From contig NZ_CP029191.1 in the NCBI RefSeq assembly GCF_008642335.1, positions 558,001 through 622,000 on the forward strand: DNA of 64,000 bases, in the 5' to 3' direction. The DNA comes from Streptomyces venezuelae (GTDB taxonomy: Bacteria > Actinomycetota > Actinomycetes > Streptomycetales > Streptomycetaceae). The position numbers were made by a program, and so were the translations under genes. This document shows positions 45,869 through 56,123 of this stretch, in pieces. Below the pieces are notes generated by a model. It made no database searches, had not been told where the DNA came from, and was given only the letters and a program-made list of their open reading frames with translations. Position 1 is the stretch's first letter. Each line of letters begins with the position of its first letter.

Positions 45869-46141
45869 TCACAGGTGCCGCGGCGGGCTGTTGCGGACGG
45901 CGGAGCGGCGCGCCCACAGCGCCATCGCCAGGAGGGCGACCCCGGGCAGGAAGTACGCCCACGCGTTGGCCGTGCCCCTGGCGGCGCCGACGCCCCAGGC
46001 CACCGACCAGACGGCGAGCAGGACGCACAGGGCGCCCCAGGCCAGGGTCCGCATGCGCTGCCGCGCCTCGAGTCTCTGCTGGGTGCCGCGCTCCATCTCA
46101 CCCATGGCGTACGGGCCGCCGTGCTCATCATGTGTCGTCAT
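45869..46141 (-). CDS. Small two-helix membrane protein, unknown
   Basis: 90 residues, ATG after a GGCGGAG site. The first 30 residues are polar and charged with M-E-R-G-T-Q-Q-R-L-E-A-R-Q-R. Two hydrophobic segments (about 35-52 and 62-78) then likely span the membrane. No family recognised. It follows the polysaccharide-lyase-like gene on the same strand by 50 bp, so they may share a transcript. Confidence 0.6.
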   Translation of the reverse strand: MTTHDEHGGPYAMGEMERGTQQRLEARQRMRTLAWGALCVLLAVWSVAWGVGAARGTANAWAYFLPGVALLAMALWARRSAVRNSPPRHL

Positions 46142-46191
46142 ACTCCGCCGGATGCCCCCAAGTCCGCGCCCGAACCAGCCCCGCACCGGCC

Positions 46192-46986
46192 CTAGTCGAC
46201 GTCGGCCCGGGACTCCCCCATCGCCAGACCGTCGATCCAGTTGATGGCCGCCGTACTCCCGTCGGTGCCCCAATAGGTGCCCCACCGCGGCTTGTTGCCG
46301 AGGTCGTCCCAGGTACGGGCGCCGGTGCGGGAGGCGATCTCCTTGCCGTCCAGGTACGCGGAGAGCTTCCCGGAGCTGCCGGAACTCGTGGTGATGCCGA
46401 GCTGGACGGAGTGCCAGGCACCGGCCGACCACGGGGCGGAGCCGATGGCGATCCACTCCTCGCCGGGGGCGACGTACCAGACCTTCAGCCTGCCGTCCTC
46501 GACCTTCATGATGACGGGGTAGTTCTGGCTGTGCTGGTCGTTGGTGCCGTTGGACTTCCACTGGAAGACGGTCTGCGCCTCCCCCGTCTTCGTCATCGAG
46601 TCCCACCCGAACCAGTACGTGCGTCCGTCACGGAAGGCGTACTCGCCGCTCGCGGTCCGCACGTTGTGCGCCTCGCAGCGCGGTACGCCGATGGGTTTGT
46701 TGAACTTGAAGAAGTCACCGCGGGCCGTGCCCCAGTTGTCGACGGTGACGCTGCCGGGCGCGTCGCACAGGGTGGTCCCGAAGACGCCCAGCCCGCGGGA
46801 CGCGTCGCCGTCCCACAGCACGCTCTTGGCGCTCTTGGCGCTCCCGCCGTTTTTGGCCTGCTCGGTGCGCCCACCGCTGTCGTGCGCCGCGAGGTCGGCG
46901 GCGTGCGGCGCGGCGACAGCCCACGCCAGAACGCCGGCCACGGCGATGCCGCCTGCCCAGGTCAGTGTCTTCGCGGTCCGGTTCAC
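46192..46986 (-). CDS. Secreted polysaccharide-lyase-like protein (heparin-lyase I fold)
   Basis: 264 residues. GTG at 46986 follows CAGGAG. A membrane/signal segment occupies about 7-28, followed by a low-complexity linker and a jelly-roll domain. The stretches W-F-G-W-D-S-M, F-Q-W-K-S-N-G and A-W-H-S-V-Q-L-G are typical of the polysaccharide lyase/concanavalin-like group. It may cleave or bind acidic polysaccharide. Catalytic residues could not be fixed by eye, so a purely binding role is possible. Confidence 0.62.
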   Translation of the reverse strand: MNRTAKTLTWAGGIAVAGVLAWAVAAPHAADLAAHDSGGRTEQAKNGGSAKSAKSVLWDGDASRGLGVFGTTLCDAPGSVTVDNWGTARGDFFKFNKPIGVPRCEAHNVRTASGEYAFRDGRTYWFGWDSMTKTGEAQTVFQWKSNGTNDQHSQNYPVIMKVEDGRLKVWYVAPGEEWIAIGSAPWSAGAWHSVQLGITTSSGSSGKLSAYLDGKEIASRTGARTWDDLGNKPRWGTYWGTDGSTAAINWIDGLAMGESRADVD

Positions 46987-47073
46987 GGCGTGCTCCTGCG
47001 AGGTGGGGGGTGGGGCGGCCACGAGGGTGCCACTCCCCCCACCACGACAGCAAGCGCTTTCACACCGGAGGTT

Positions 47074-47661
47074 TCAGAAGCGGCGTGCCACAGCCTTCTG
47101 TTGACGCGCCACCGTCTTCTGCGCGCTCCCCGTCAGCGACCGGACCGTCCCCTTCGCGTCCCCCGCCGCGCCGCTCAGCGCCTTCGTGGCGTCGCGGCCG
47201 GTGCGGCGGGCCGCCTTGCGGCCGGTCGCGGCCGCGGTGCGGGTGCGGTGGGCGAGGGACGGCTTGCCGTGGGTGTCGGCCGCCGCGATGAGGAGGCCGC
47301 CGAGCAGCGAGAGGTTCTTGGTGAACTGGGTGCGCTGGGCGGCCCGTTGCTCCGGATCCTTCTCCTTCCACCACGCGTGCCCCGCCAGGGTCGTCGGCAC
47401 CAGCGTGCCGGCGAGCGCGAGGGCCGCGACGCGCGGGACGCGGCCGGTCGCCAGCATCAGGCCGGCGCCCAGCTGGACCGCGCCGTTGATGCGGACGAGC
47501 CGCTCGGGGTCCTCCGTGAGCCAGGGGATCCGGGAGGCCACGGGCGCGACCACGGGCTCGGCGGCGGGAGCCGCGCGCTGCGGGTCCCGGAGGGTCTGCA
47601 GCCCGCCCGTGACGAAGACGGAGGCGAGCATCGGGCGTGCGCATTTCCTGAGAACAGCCAT
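47074..47661 (-). CDS. DoxX-family membrane protein
   Basis: 195 residues from the ATG at 47661; a second ATG two codons upstream (47667) is equally possible. The DoxX helices lie in about 10-135 (…LRKCARPMLASVFVTGGLQTL…, …INGAVQLGAGLMLATGR…). A basic, alanine-rich tail of about 60 residues follows. DoxX proteins are linked to membrane redox and thiol stress in actinobacteria. The tail may interact with the tiny basic protein encoded divergently at 47811 (speculation). Confidence 0.75.
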   Translation of the reverse strand: MAVLRKCARPMLASVFVTGGLQTLRDPQRAAPAAEPVVAPVASRIPWLTEDPERLVRINGAVQLGAGLMLATGRVPRVAALALAGTLVPTTLAGHAWWKEKDPEQRAAQRTQFTKNLSLLGGLLIAAADTHGKPSLAHRTRTAAATGRKAARRTGRDATKALSGAAGDAKGTVRSLTGSAQKTVARQQKAVARRF

Positions 47662-47700
47662 GCCCATCGGCTGCCCGAAATGCGGGCGGTCAGTCAGACG

Positions 47701-47725
47701 GCATCAGGCGGGCCGCTCCGGGTAC
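47701..47725 (+). promoter_or_regulatory. Weak stress-sigma-like promoter before the 49-residue protein
   Basis: GCAT (47701-47704), 15 bases, GGGTAC (47720-47725). The -10 matches the SigB-family pattern; the -35 fits only as GNNT. The start codon is 85 bases downstream. Confidence 0.25.
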
Positions 47726-47810
47726 GGGAACAGCAACCGAAGCCCGACCGACCGCACCCCCGCCGTGACGGCAGGACCGCGGGACGGCGGAACGAATCGA
47801 GGAGGACTCC

Positions 47811-47960
47811 ATGGCCGGACTGATCTCACGCCTCAGGGCCTACAGTCGCACCCCGCAGGGGCGACGCACCATCGCGTCCGCGCGCCGCGCCGCCGCCGAC
47901 CCGCGCAAGCGCGCGCAGGCCCGCTCGCTCCTCTCCCGGTTGCGGGGACGCCGTCACTGA
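47811..47960 (+). CDS. 49-residue very basic protein
   Basis: Short gene with a strong GGAGGA ribosome site 5 bases before the ATG at 47811. The product begins M-A-G-L-I-S-R-L-R-A-Y-S and is nearly one-quarter arginine, with no acidic residues but a single Asp. The spacing of hydrophobic and basic residues suggests amphipathic helices that could bind DNA, RNA or membrane. It is divergent from the DoxX gene. No family recognised; coding status rests on the ribosome site and codon use. Confidence 0.55.
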   Translation: MAGLISRLRAYSRTPQGRRTIASARRAAADPRKRAQARSLLSRLRGRRH

Positions 47961-48048
47961 GCCGGTGGCCGGGCGGGCGATGAGTTCCTGCGTGTGCGGC
48001 GGTCTTCAGAGATAGTTGCCGCACACCAAGACTTCCGGGAGCCTTCAG

Positions 48049-48621
48049 ATGCGTACCTTGATCAGCACCGCTTTCGTCTCGCTCGACGGCGTCGTGGAGG
48101 CTCCGGGAGGTGAACCCGGCTACCGGAACTCCGGTTGGACGTTCAAGGACATCGACTTCCTCCCGGAGGCGTACGAGATCAAGGGCCGGGAGCAGCAGGA
48201 GGCCGCCGCGATGATGATGGGCCGGGTCAGCTACGAGGCGTTCAGCCCCGTCTGGCCGGGCATGGAGGACTTCGCGGACTACAAGGTGATGCCGAAGTAC
48301 GTCGTCTCCACCACCCTGCGCGAGGGCGACCTCGTCGACAACTGGGGCGAGACCACGATCCTGCGCTCGCTCGACGACGTCGCCGCGCTGAAGAAGACCG
48401 AGGGCGGCCCGATCATCGTCCACGGCAGCGCCTCCCTCAACCAGGCCCTCGCGGACGCCGGTCTGATCGACCGCTACCACCTGCTCGTCTTCCCGCTCCT
48501 CCTGGGCGCGGGCAAGCGACTGTTCAGCGACGCGGACAAGGACGCGCAGAAGCTGCGGCTCGTCGAGCACGAGGCCTACGCCAACGGCCTGCAGAAGAAT
48601 GTGTTCGACGTCCTGCACTGA
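48049..48621 (+). CDS. Dihydrofolate reductase-like (RibD C-terminal) family protein
   Basis: 190 residues. The start M-R-T-L-I-S-T-A-F-V-S-L-D-G (about 1-14), M-G-R-V-S-Y-E (about 58-64) and G-S-A-S-L-N-Q-A-L-A (about 127-136) fit the DHFR/RibD-C fold common in Streptomyces. The ATG follows GGGAG. These proteins probably reduce a pterin- or flavin-like compound with NADPH, but specific substrates are unknown. It stands close to the membrane protein downstream (9 bp), so they may be co-transcribed. Confidence 0.82.
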   Translation: MRTLISTAFVSLDGVVEAPGGEPGYRNSGWTFKDIDFLPEAYEIKGREQQEAAAMMMGRVSYEAFSPVWPGMEDFADYKVMPKYVVSTTLREGDLVDNWGETTILRSLDDVAALKKTEGGPIIVHGSASLNQALADAGLIDRYHLLVFPLLLGAGKRLFSDADKDAQKLRLVEHEAYANGLQKNVFDVLH

Positions 48622-48630
48622 CCTTAATCT

Positions 48631-49641
48631 GTGCGAATGTTGCTCTACGCCCCGGCGGCCCTGCTCTTCCTCGTCTTCTGCTGGCGGATGGTGCGCGAGC
48701 GCCGCCGGTTCGGCAACGCGGTGCTCCTCGGACTCGCCGCGCTCTGCGCCCTCGCGGCCTGGATGTACCGGCTGGTCTCGTCCGGCTCGACGGTCGGGCT
48801 CGTCGTCGCCTCCACGCTGCTCGCCCTCGGGGCGGTCGGCATCCTCGTGCTCGTGGGCCTGCTCTTCCTCAACGGACTGCAGATGGTGCGCAAGGAGGGC
48901 CGCAGCCCCTCCAACCTGCTGTCCTTGATGGGTGCCCTGTGTGTCATCGGCGTCGTGGCCCTGGTGGTCACGGCGGCGGTGCTGCGGACGCCGGTGCTGG
49001 TCGGCGTGGGCACGGCGGCGCTCGGTCTCACCGCTTACCTCTCGTTCCTGTTCCTCAGCTTCGTCGTGTACGCGTTTCTCTACGGCCGCATGCGCATCCG
49101 CCGCAAGGCCGACTACGTGGTCGTCCTCGGCTCCGGCCTCGTCGGCGGGTCCACGGTGCCGCCGCTCCTCGCCAGCCGTCTGGAGCGGGCGCGTGAGGTG
49201 CACGCACTGCTCGGCAAGCGTGGCGCCGCCCCCGTGCTCATCACCTCCGGCGGGCAGGGCCCCGACGAGGACCTGCCGGAATCGCACGCAATGGCGGACT
49301 ACCTGGTGGAGCGCGGCTTCCCCGCCGAGCTGATCGAGCGGGAGGACCGGTCGACGACGACGGAGGAGAACCTGCGGTTCAGCAAGGCGATCATGGAGAA
49401 GACCGGCGCCGACTACCGGTGCGTCGTCGTCACGAACAACTACCACGCGTTCCGCGCGGCGCTCATGGCCCGCCGGGCCGGTGTCAGGGGGCAGGTGGTC
49501 GGCTCGACCACAGCGGCGTACTTCTGGCCCAACGCGACGATCCGCGAGTTCGTGGCCGTCCTTGTCGCCTACAAGCGGACCAACATCGCCATGTGCCTGC
49601 TGTTCGTCCTGGCCGGAGTCCTGGCGTGGGCGGCCCGCTAG
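48631..49641 (+). CDS. YdcF-like (DUF218) membrane protein
   Basis: 336 residues. Four or five membrane helices fill the first 155 residues; the YdcF/DUF218 domain follows (about 162-310: D-Y-V-V-V-L-G-S-G, V-L-I-T-S-G-G-Q-G, S-T-T-T-E-E-N-L, V-V-T-N-N-Y-H-A-F-R), and a last helix ends the chain. DUF218 proteins are linked to vancomycin-resistance and cell-envelope phenotypes in some bacteria. The GTG at 48631 or ATG at 48637 could start; neither has a clear ribosome site. Confidence 0.8.
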   Translation: MRMLLYAPAALLFLVFCWRMVRERRRFGNAVLLGLAALCALAAWMYRLVSSGSTVGLVVASTLLALGAVGILVLVGLLFLNGLQMVRKEGRSPSNLLSLMGALCVIGVVALVVTAAVLRTPVLVGVGTAALGLTAYLSFLFLSFVVYAFLYGRMRIRRKADYVVVLGSGLVGGSTVPPLLASRLERAREVHALLGKRGAAPVLITSGGQGPDEDLPESHAMADYLVERGFPAELIEREDRSTTTEENLRFSKAIMEKTGADYRCVVVTNNYHAFRAALMARRAGVRGQVVGSTTAAYFWPNATIREFVAVLVAYKRTNIAMCLLFVLAGVLAWAAR

Positions 49642-49687
49642 AGGGCCGGTCGGACGGGCGGTGAGTCGTCCGTGCATCGGACACGCA

Positions 49688-49730
49688 TGAGCGGCCGCGT
49701 CCCTGTCCCACGAAGGCGCGCGGCCGCTCA
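49688..49730. terminator. Terminator between YdcF-like gene and LacI regulator
   Basis: Arms 49688-49699 and 49719-49730 form a perfect 12-bp stem with a 19-base loop. It lies between two converging genes. Confidence 0.62.
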
Positions 49731-49851
49731 GCTCGGAGGTGGAGCCGCCCACTGACCGGTCAGCGGCTCCGGCAGGATGTCACCCCTGCACCCGTCGCGT
49801 GCCCACGGGGCGGGCGCGTACACACGTTCGCGCCCAACCGTTCCGTCCGCT

Positions 49852-50955
49852 TCACGTCGAGTCCCTCACCACCAGCTCCGGCTCGAAGATCAGGGACGTC
49901 GGTTCCGTCCGTACGCCCCGCACGTGCTCGTGGAGCAGCCGCGCCATCGCCGCCGCCATCTCCTCCACCGGCTGGCGGACGGTGGTGAGCGGCGGCCTGC
50001 AGGTCAGCGCCACGCTGGAGTCGTCGAAGCCGACCACCGCCACCTCCTGCGGCACCTGCCCGCCCCGCTCGCGCAACAGCTCGCACACGCCCTGGGCCAT
50101 GAGGTCGTTGGCCACGAACACTCCGTCGAGGTCGGGGTGCCCGGCCAGGAGTTCCACCATCGCCGCCGCGCCGCTCTCCCGAGTGAAGGCGCCCTCGGCG
50201 ATCGGCACGTACGCCGTCCCCGCCCGCTCCAGCGCCTCCCGGAAACCGGCGAGCCGCTCCTGCCCCGCCGGCAGGTCCAGTGGTCCCGTGACGGTGGCGA
50301 GCCGCCGTCGGCCCCGCGCGAGGAGGTGTTCGGCGGCGAGCCGTCCGCCCTCGCGGTGCGCCAGATCGACGTAGCTGACCGGGACGGGCTGCGTGGGACG
50401 TGCGAAGCACACGGCGGGCAGGCTCTCGGCGACGAGCTGGGCCGGAAGCGGGTCCTCCGCGTGCGTGGAGACGACGAGCGCCCCGTCGGCACTGCCCTGC
50501 CGCAGGAACTCCGTCACCTGTTTCCTGGCCGCCGCGCTCTCGGCGACCATCAGGACCGGGTGCATGGAACGCGGCCGCAGGAAGCCGACCACGCCGCTGA
50601 TCACGCGGCCGAAGAACGGGTCGGCGAACACCCGTGCCGCGAAGGCGTTCTGCACGCCGTCGCCGGGACGGCCGTCTCCCCGTTCGCCGTCGTCCCGTTC
50701 GCCGTCGTCGCCCCGTTCGCCGTCGCTCTCCTCGCCCGCGCCCGAGATGACGAGCGCGAACGTCTCCGTGCGCCGGGTGACCAGGGAGCGCGCCGCGCGG
50801 TTGGGCGCGTACCCGGTGCGCTCGATCGCCTCGCGCACCACGTCCCGGATGGCCGGGTCGACGTTGCGCACTCCGTTGATCACCCGCGACACCGTGGCAC
50901 GGGAGACCCCCGCCTCCCGTGCCACGTCCTCGAGCGTCAGCGACTGTCTCTCCAT
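49852..50955 (-). CDS. LacI/CebR-type sugar-responsive repressor
   Basis: 367 residues. The N-terminal LacI headpiece (residues 6-52: L-E-D-V-A-R-E-A-G-V-S-R-A-T-V-S-R-V-I) is followed by a periplasmic-binding-like effector domain. An unusual acidic insert of repeated G-E-R-G-D/D-G-E-R-D-D units (about 75-98) separates them and probably varies by slippage. The palindromes at 50991, 53990 and 54235 match the GGGAGCGCTCCC-type operators known for CebR, and cover this gene, the hydrolase operon and the beta-helix gene. Effector is probably an oligosaccharide; which one is unknown. Confidence 0.88.
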   Translation of the reverse strand: MERQSLTLEDVAREAGVSRATVSRVINGVRNVDPAIRDVVREAIERTGYAPNRAARSLVTRRTETFALVISGAGEESDGERGDDGERDDGERGDGRPGDGVQNAFAARVFADPFFGRVISGVVGFLRPRSMHPVLMVAESAAARKQVTEFLRQGSADGALVVSTHAEDPLPAQLVAESLPAVCFARPTQPVPVSYVDLAHREGGRLAAEHLLARGRRRLATVTGPLDLPAGQERLAGFREALERAGTAYVPIAEGAFTRESGAAAMVELLAGHPDLDGVFVANDLMAQGVCELLRERGGQVPQEVAVVGFDDSSVALTCRPPLTTVRQPVEEMAAAMARLLHEHVRGVRTEPTSLIFEPELVVRDST

Positions 50956-50990
50956 GCGTGCACTCTAACTTCCCTGCACAGCACGGAGAT

Positions 50991-51000
50991 AGAGCGCTCT
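50991..51000. promoter_or_regulatory. CebR-like operator (box A) before LacI gene
   Basis: AGAGCGCTCT is a perfect 10-bp palindrome sharing the AGCGCT core with the two other boxes. It lies 36 bp upstream of the repressor start, suggesting autoregulation. Confidence 0.62.
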
Positions 51001-51027
51001 CCCGTCGTGCGTCGGCGGCTCATGGGG

Positions 51028-52806
51028 TCACTGGTACACGCCGAACTCGTAGAGCGAGTAGCCCCATCCCGTGCCGCGGGCGGTGCCGTGGATCCGTACG
51101 TAGCGGCCCGTTCCGTCGACGTCGAAGTCGTCGATGCCGCCGTTGCCGTCCTTCACCTCGTGGACGGTCCGCCAGTTCTGTCCGTCGTCGGAGGTCTGGA
51201 TCGTGTACGCCTTCGCGTACGACGTCTCCCAGTTGAGCTGGACGTGCCGGAACGACCGGGGGGAGCCGAGGTCGACCCGCAGCCACTGGGGGTCGCTCCA
51301 GTCGCTGGCCCAGCGGGTCGTCGCCTTGCCGTCGACCGCGCCCGCGGCGGTGCAGGGGCAGTCGCCGCCACCGGCCTGCTCGGAGGAGGCCGTCGCTGTC
51401 CTGCCGAGGGCGATGTTCGTGCCGTCGACCGGCGGGGCCACCACGCGCACCGAGCGGGTCTCGACGCCGACGTTGCCCTTGCCGTCGGTGACCTTGACGT
51501 AGATCTTCCACACGCCCGTGCGGTCGGGCGCGGTGACCTTCAGGCGACCGTTGCCCAGGTCCGTGTGGCGCAGGGGCGTCAGATTCTTGTCCTTGTCGAT
51601 GTACATGCTGTTGGCGAGGACTTCGTGGCTCAGGGCATCCCCGTCGGGGTCGGTGGCCTGCGTGGCGAGGGTGAGCGCGCGGCCCGCCGGAACGTTGGCG
51701 GCGTCGCCCTCGACGTTCATCGAGGAGATGACGGGCGCGGTGTTGTCCCGGGAGGTGTCGGCGCCGTACGCCTTCTTCACGGCGGTGTACGCGAGCCGCT
51801 TCTGGCCGGCGGGCAGCAGGTTGAACCAGATGCCGCCGAAGTCGTACTCGGTGCCGTAGTGGAACATCGTGGCGCCGAGTGCGACGCCCTTGTGGCCGGT
51901 GACGCAGTTCCAGGCCTTGGTGTATCCCTCGGCCTTGGCGCGGTCGGTGGGTTCCCGCGGCACTCCGTTGGCGTCGTCGGGCACCTCCCACTCCCCCGCG
52001 GGCCCGGTCTCGGTGACGATGTACGGCTTGGTGTAACCGCCCTGCTCCCAGGTGGACTTGATGTCGCAGACCGCGTCGTAGGAGTTCACGGCGTACAGGT
52101 CGAGGTCGGGGGCGTTCTTCTTGTAGTAGGGCCAGGCGCCGGTCCACGCGTCGGTGGACGTGACGGGGTGGTCGGGGTCGACGGCATGGATCTTCTTGGT
52201 GACGTCGTTGACGAAGGTGGTGTAGGCATCGCGCTGGCGCTCCAGCTCGGCGCCGGTGTAGCAGTTCTGCAGCCCGAGCACGGACTCGTTGCCCACGTTC
52301 CACATCAGGACGCCCGGGTGGTCCTTGTAGGCCCGCACCCACTTGGGGAACTCTTCGAGCATCTGGTTCTTGTACGCACTGTCGGTCAGGTAGTTGACGC
52401 AGCCGCCGCTGCCGGGGCCACCGCCCGGCTGCAGCCAGAAGCCCGCGATGACCTTGACGCCGTGGCGGGCGGCGGAGTCGAACAGCGGCTTGCTGGAGGC
52501 GTCGGTGCCCCAGGTGCGGATGGTGTTGACACCCATGGACCTGAGGTCGGGCATGTACGTGTCGGCGTCGGCGACGCTCGGCCCCCAGGTCAGGCCCTTG
52601 ACCTGATAGGGGGAGCCGTTGACTGTCAGTTGCCAGTTCCCTTGCGAGCCGGTCACCTTCACCACGCTGCCGGCGGCACCGGCCTGCTGGGCGGGCAGGG
52701 CGAGGGCACCTGAGGCGAGCAGGGCGACGGTGAGCGGCACGGCGAGGCGCCGCCGTCTCGTCGGCGGACGGGGTGTGCGCACTCCGGGCATGCGGACTCC
52801 GGGCAT
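51028..52806 (-). CDS. Secreted TIM-barrel glycoside hydrolase with C-terminal F5/8-type (CBM32) domain
   Basis: 592 residues. The ATG at 52806 follows AGGAG. Signal peptide about 1-45, beginning with a duplicated M-P-G-V-R. The barrel carries G-V-N-T-I-R-T-W-G, acid/base W-N-V-G-N-E-S (Glu174) and nucleophile V-T-E-T-G (Glu266), a retaining clan A pattern as in GH2/GH72-type enzymes. A bacterial Ig-like segment (about 375-450) and a discoidin-type carbohydrate-binding domain (about 460-592) follow. It is second in the DUF1996 operon (43 bp after it), downstream of operator box B. Substrate is probably a beta-glucan or mannan. Confidence 0.82.
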   Translation of the reverse strand: MPGVRMPGVRTPRPPTRRRRLAVPLTVALLASGALALPAQQAGAAGSVVKVTGSQGNWQLTVNGSPYQVKGLTWGPSVADADTYMPDLRSMGVNTIRTWGTDASSKPLFDSAARHGVKVIAGFWLQPGGGPGSGGCVNYLTDSAYKNQMLEEFPKWVRAYKDHPGVLMWNVGNESVLGLQNCYTGAELERQRDAYTTFVNDVTKKIHAVDPDHPVTSTDAWTGAWPYYKKNAPDLDLYAVNSYDAVCDIKSTWEQGGYTKPYIVTETGPAGEWEVPDDANGVPREPTDRAKAEGYTKAWNCVTGHKGVALGATMFHYGTEYDFGGIWFNLLPAGQKRLAYTAVKKAYGADTSRDNTAPVISSMNVEGDAANVPAGRALTLATQATDPDGDALSHEVLANSMYIDKDKNLTPLRHTDLGNGRLKVTAPDRTGVWKIYVKVTDGKGNVGVETRSVRVVAPPVDGTNIALGRTATASSEQAGGGDCPCTAAGAVDGKATTRWASDWSDPQWLRVDLGSPRSFRHVQLNWETSYAKAYTIQTSDDGQNWRTVHEVKDGNGGIDDFDVDGTGRYVRIHGTARGTGWGYSLYEFGVYQ

Positions 52807-52849
52807 GGGGGGTCTCCTGTGGGGGTGAGGTGGAATGGGCCTGCGCCGG

Positions 52850-53941
52850 TCAGGGGAGTTCGTAGTTCTCGTCGAGCGCCGCGCCCGCCTCGGGGTGCGT
52901 CTCGTCGTATCCGCGGGCGTTGCACTGCAGCCCGCCGACGACGCAGTGGTCGACCAGGGCCTTGAGCGTCGCGGGGTCCCAGGCGTTGAAGAAGTCGTAG
53001 TGGAACGAGTGGCCCGCGCCGCTCGCCAGTTTCACCTGCGACAGGTCGCCGTTGACGGGGAATGCCATCTTGAACTCGATCATCGGCACCGCCACCGGGT
53101 GGGACGCCGGGCAGATGTTGTCGTTCGTGCCCGGCTTCACCGTCGGGTACGACATGTGGCTCTGGTGGTCCGGCGTGTCGAGGTTCTTCCCGTCCCAGCA
53201 ACTCGGCGCTTGGAAGCGGATGTTGAGCTGGGTGTCCGCCGATGTCGGGCAGTTCTTGGGGATGTCCACGTTGAAGTAGCTCTCACCGCACTCCCAGCCC
53301 TCGACGAAGCCGGGGTGGCGGCGGAACTCCTCGGCGCTCTGCGTCGGACTGCCGACGACGTAGCGCAGCCCCTCCGGGAACGGGCGCACGCTGGTGTAGT
53401 CGGTGACGCCGGCCTTGTAGTAGATGACCTGCGGGCCCACCGGGAGGACCGGCTGCCCGGCCTTCAGGAGGGTGGGCATCCAGTACGCCGACTTGTCGCC
53501 GGGCGCCTTGCACGCGGTGTTCCCGCGCTTCAGGGAGTCCGTGGTGCTGTGCGCGTCCGTCGTGGTGTTGCCCATGAAGGTGTGGTCGTGGGACTTGCCC
53601 GGTTGGCCCGGGTAGACGATCGGGTCGTCGGGCCTGGTGTGCGTGACCGAGCAGTTGGCCTGGAACTCGTGGAAGTAGCGGTGGGGCGGCGCCTTCACCC
53701 CCTCCTTCAGTGCCGGCTTCGCGCCGGTGACCGGCGACGACGCCGGGATGGTGCCGTCACCGTCGCGGTCCTCCGCGGCGGTGACGGTGGACGCCGCCAT
53801 CGTGTGGCCCTGGTGGTGGTGCGCGGAGCTCGGGGCGGGGGCGGAGTCGGCGCCCGCTGCCATGCCGCCCACGCCGAGCGACGTCGCCAGGAGCGCGCCG
53901 GATATCAGTAACCCTGAGATGATCTTCGATCTCCGTGCCAT
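52850..53941 (-). CDS. Secreted DUF1996 protein, TTA codon
   Basis: 363 residues. ATG with AGGAGG. Signal peptide about 1-31. A His-rich segment (H-H-H-Q-G-H) follows, then the DUF1996 domain with clustered His, Trp and Cys (…H-T-F-M-G-N…, …W-M-P-T-L…, …S-C-W-D-G-K-N-L-D-T…). Codon 11 is TTA (53909-53911), which should make expression depend on the bldA tRNA. It is first in the operon with the glycoside hydrolase, controlled by operator box B. DUF1996 is frequent in secreted fungal and actinobacterial proteins and is probably polysaccharide-active; activity unproven. Confidence 0.8.
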   Translation of the reverse strand: MARRSKIISGLLISGALLATSLGVGGMAAGADSAPAPSSAHHHQGHTMAASTVTAAEDRDGDGTIPASSPVTGAKPALKEGVKAPPHRYFHEFQANCSVTHTRPDDPIVYPGQPGKSHDHTFMGNTTTDAHSTTDSLKRGNTACKAPGDKSAYWMPTLLKAGQPVLPVGPQVIYYKAGVTDYTSVRPFPEGLRYVVGSPTQSAEEFRRHPGFVEGWECGESYFNVDIPKNCPTSADTQLNIRFQAPSCWDGKNLDTPDHQSHMSYPTVKPGTNDNICPASHPVAVPMIEFKMAFPVNGDLSQVKLASGAGHSFHYDFFNAWDPATLKALVDHCVVGGLQCNARGYDETHPEAGAALDENYELP

Positions 53942-53989
53942 GGAGACCTCCTGCCGAGTCAGCCGGATCGATGGGGTTGCCAGTGGTTC

Positions 53990-54005
53990 GGGAGAGCGCT
54001 CTCCC
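53990..54005. promoter_or_regulatory. CebR-like operator (box B)
   Basis: GGGAGAGCGCTCTCCC is a perfect 16-bp palindrome. It begins just downstream of the predicted -10 of the DUF1996 promoter (54014-54042, minus strand), the classic place for repression. Confidence 0.8.
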
Positions 54006-54013
54006 GACTCGGA

Positions 54014-54042
54014 GTGTCGTGGCCGTCGTGTGAGCGTGTCAA
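54014..54042 (-). promoter_or_regulatory. Promoter of DUF1996-hydrolase operon
   Basis: On the minus strand TTGACA (54042-54037) is followed after 18 bases by GACACT (54018-54013). The -35 is a perfect match to the housekeeping consensus; the -10 is weaker. Box B overlaps the expected start of transcription. Confidence 0.5.
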
Positions 54043-54195
54043 TAGAAAGTGAACGCTTCCGAGCCACGCCCGCACCACGGCGCCCTCCACCCCCCGGCGG
54101 CACCGTCCCGCACTTTTTCTCGACGCCAAGCGGCCCTGTACAGGCCTTTCTTGATGTTCCATCAGGGACAACACCGGTAACTGGCGTGCGACCCC

Positions 54196-54224
54196 TTGAC
54201 GCGCCCCTCACGCGGATGAACTAT
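54196..54224 (+). promoter_or_regulatory. Promoter of the beta-helix gene
   Basis: TTGACG (54196-54201), 17 bases, AACTAT (54219-54224). The expected start near 54231 is immediately followed by operator box C. Confidence 0.5.
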
Positions 54225-54234
54225 TCCCGGTCAA

Positions 54235-54246
54235 GAGAGCGCTCCC
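54235..54246. promoter_or_regulatory. CebR-like operator (box C)
   Basis: GAGAGCGCTCCC shares the AGCGCT core with box B and is palindromic except for one pair. It lies about 4 bp after the predicted start of transcription and 42 bp before the ATG. Confidence 0.65.
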
Positions 54247-54287
54247 CCGGCTCCCGATCGTTCACTTCCTGAAACAGGAGAGCCCCC

Positions 54288-56066
<1,779 letters not shown>

Positions 56067-56123
56067 GCCGTCCTACGTGAGGCGTGCTCCGGGCCACGGC
56101 CAGGGCCGGGGAGGACGGAACGG

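Larger units (their letters stand above)
53942..54287. other. 346-bp divergent regulatory region
   Basis: Gene-free region between the divergent DUF1996 and beta-helix genes. It contains operators B and C, a promoter for each direction and no plausible ORF. No other motif was recognised. Confidence 0.7.
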
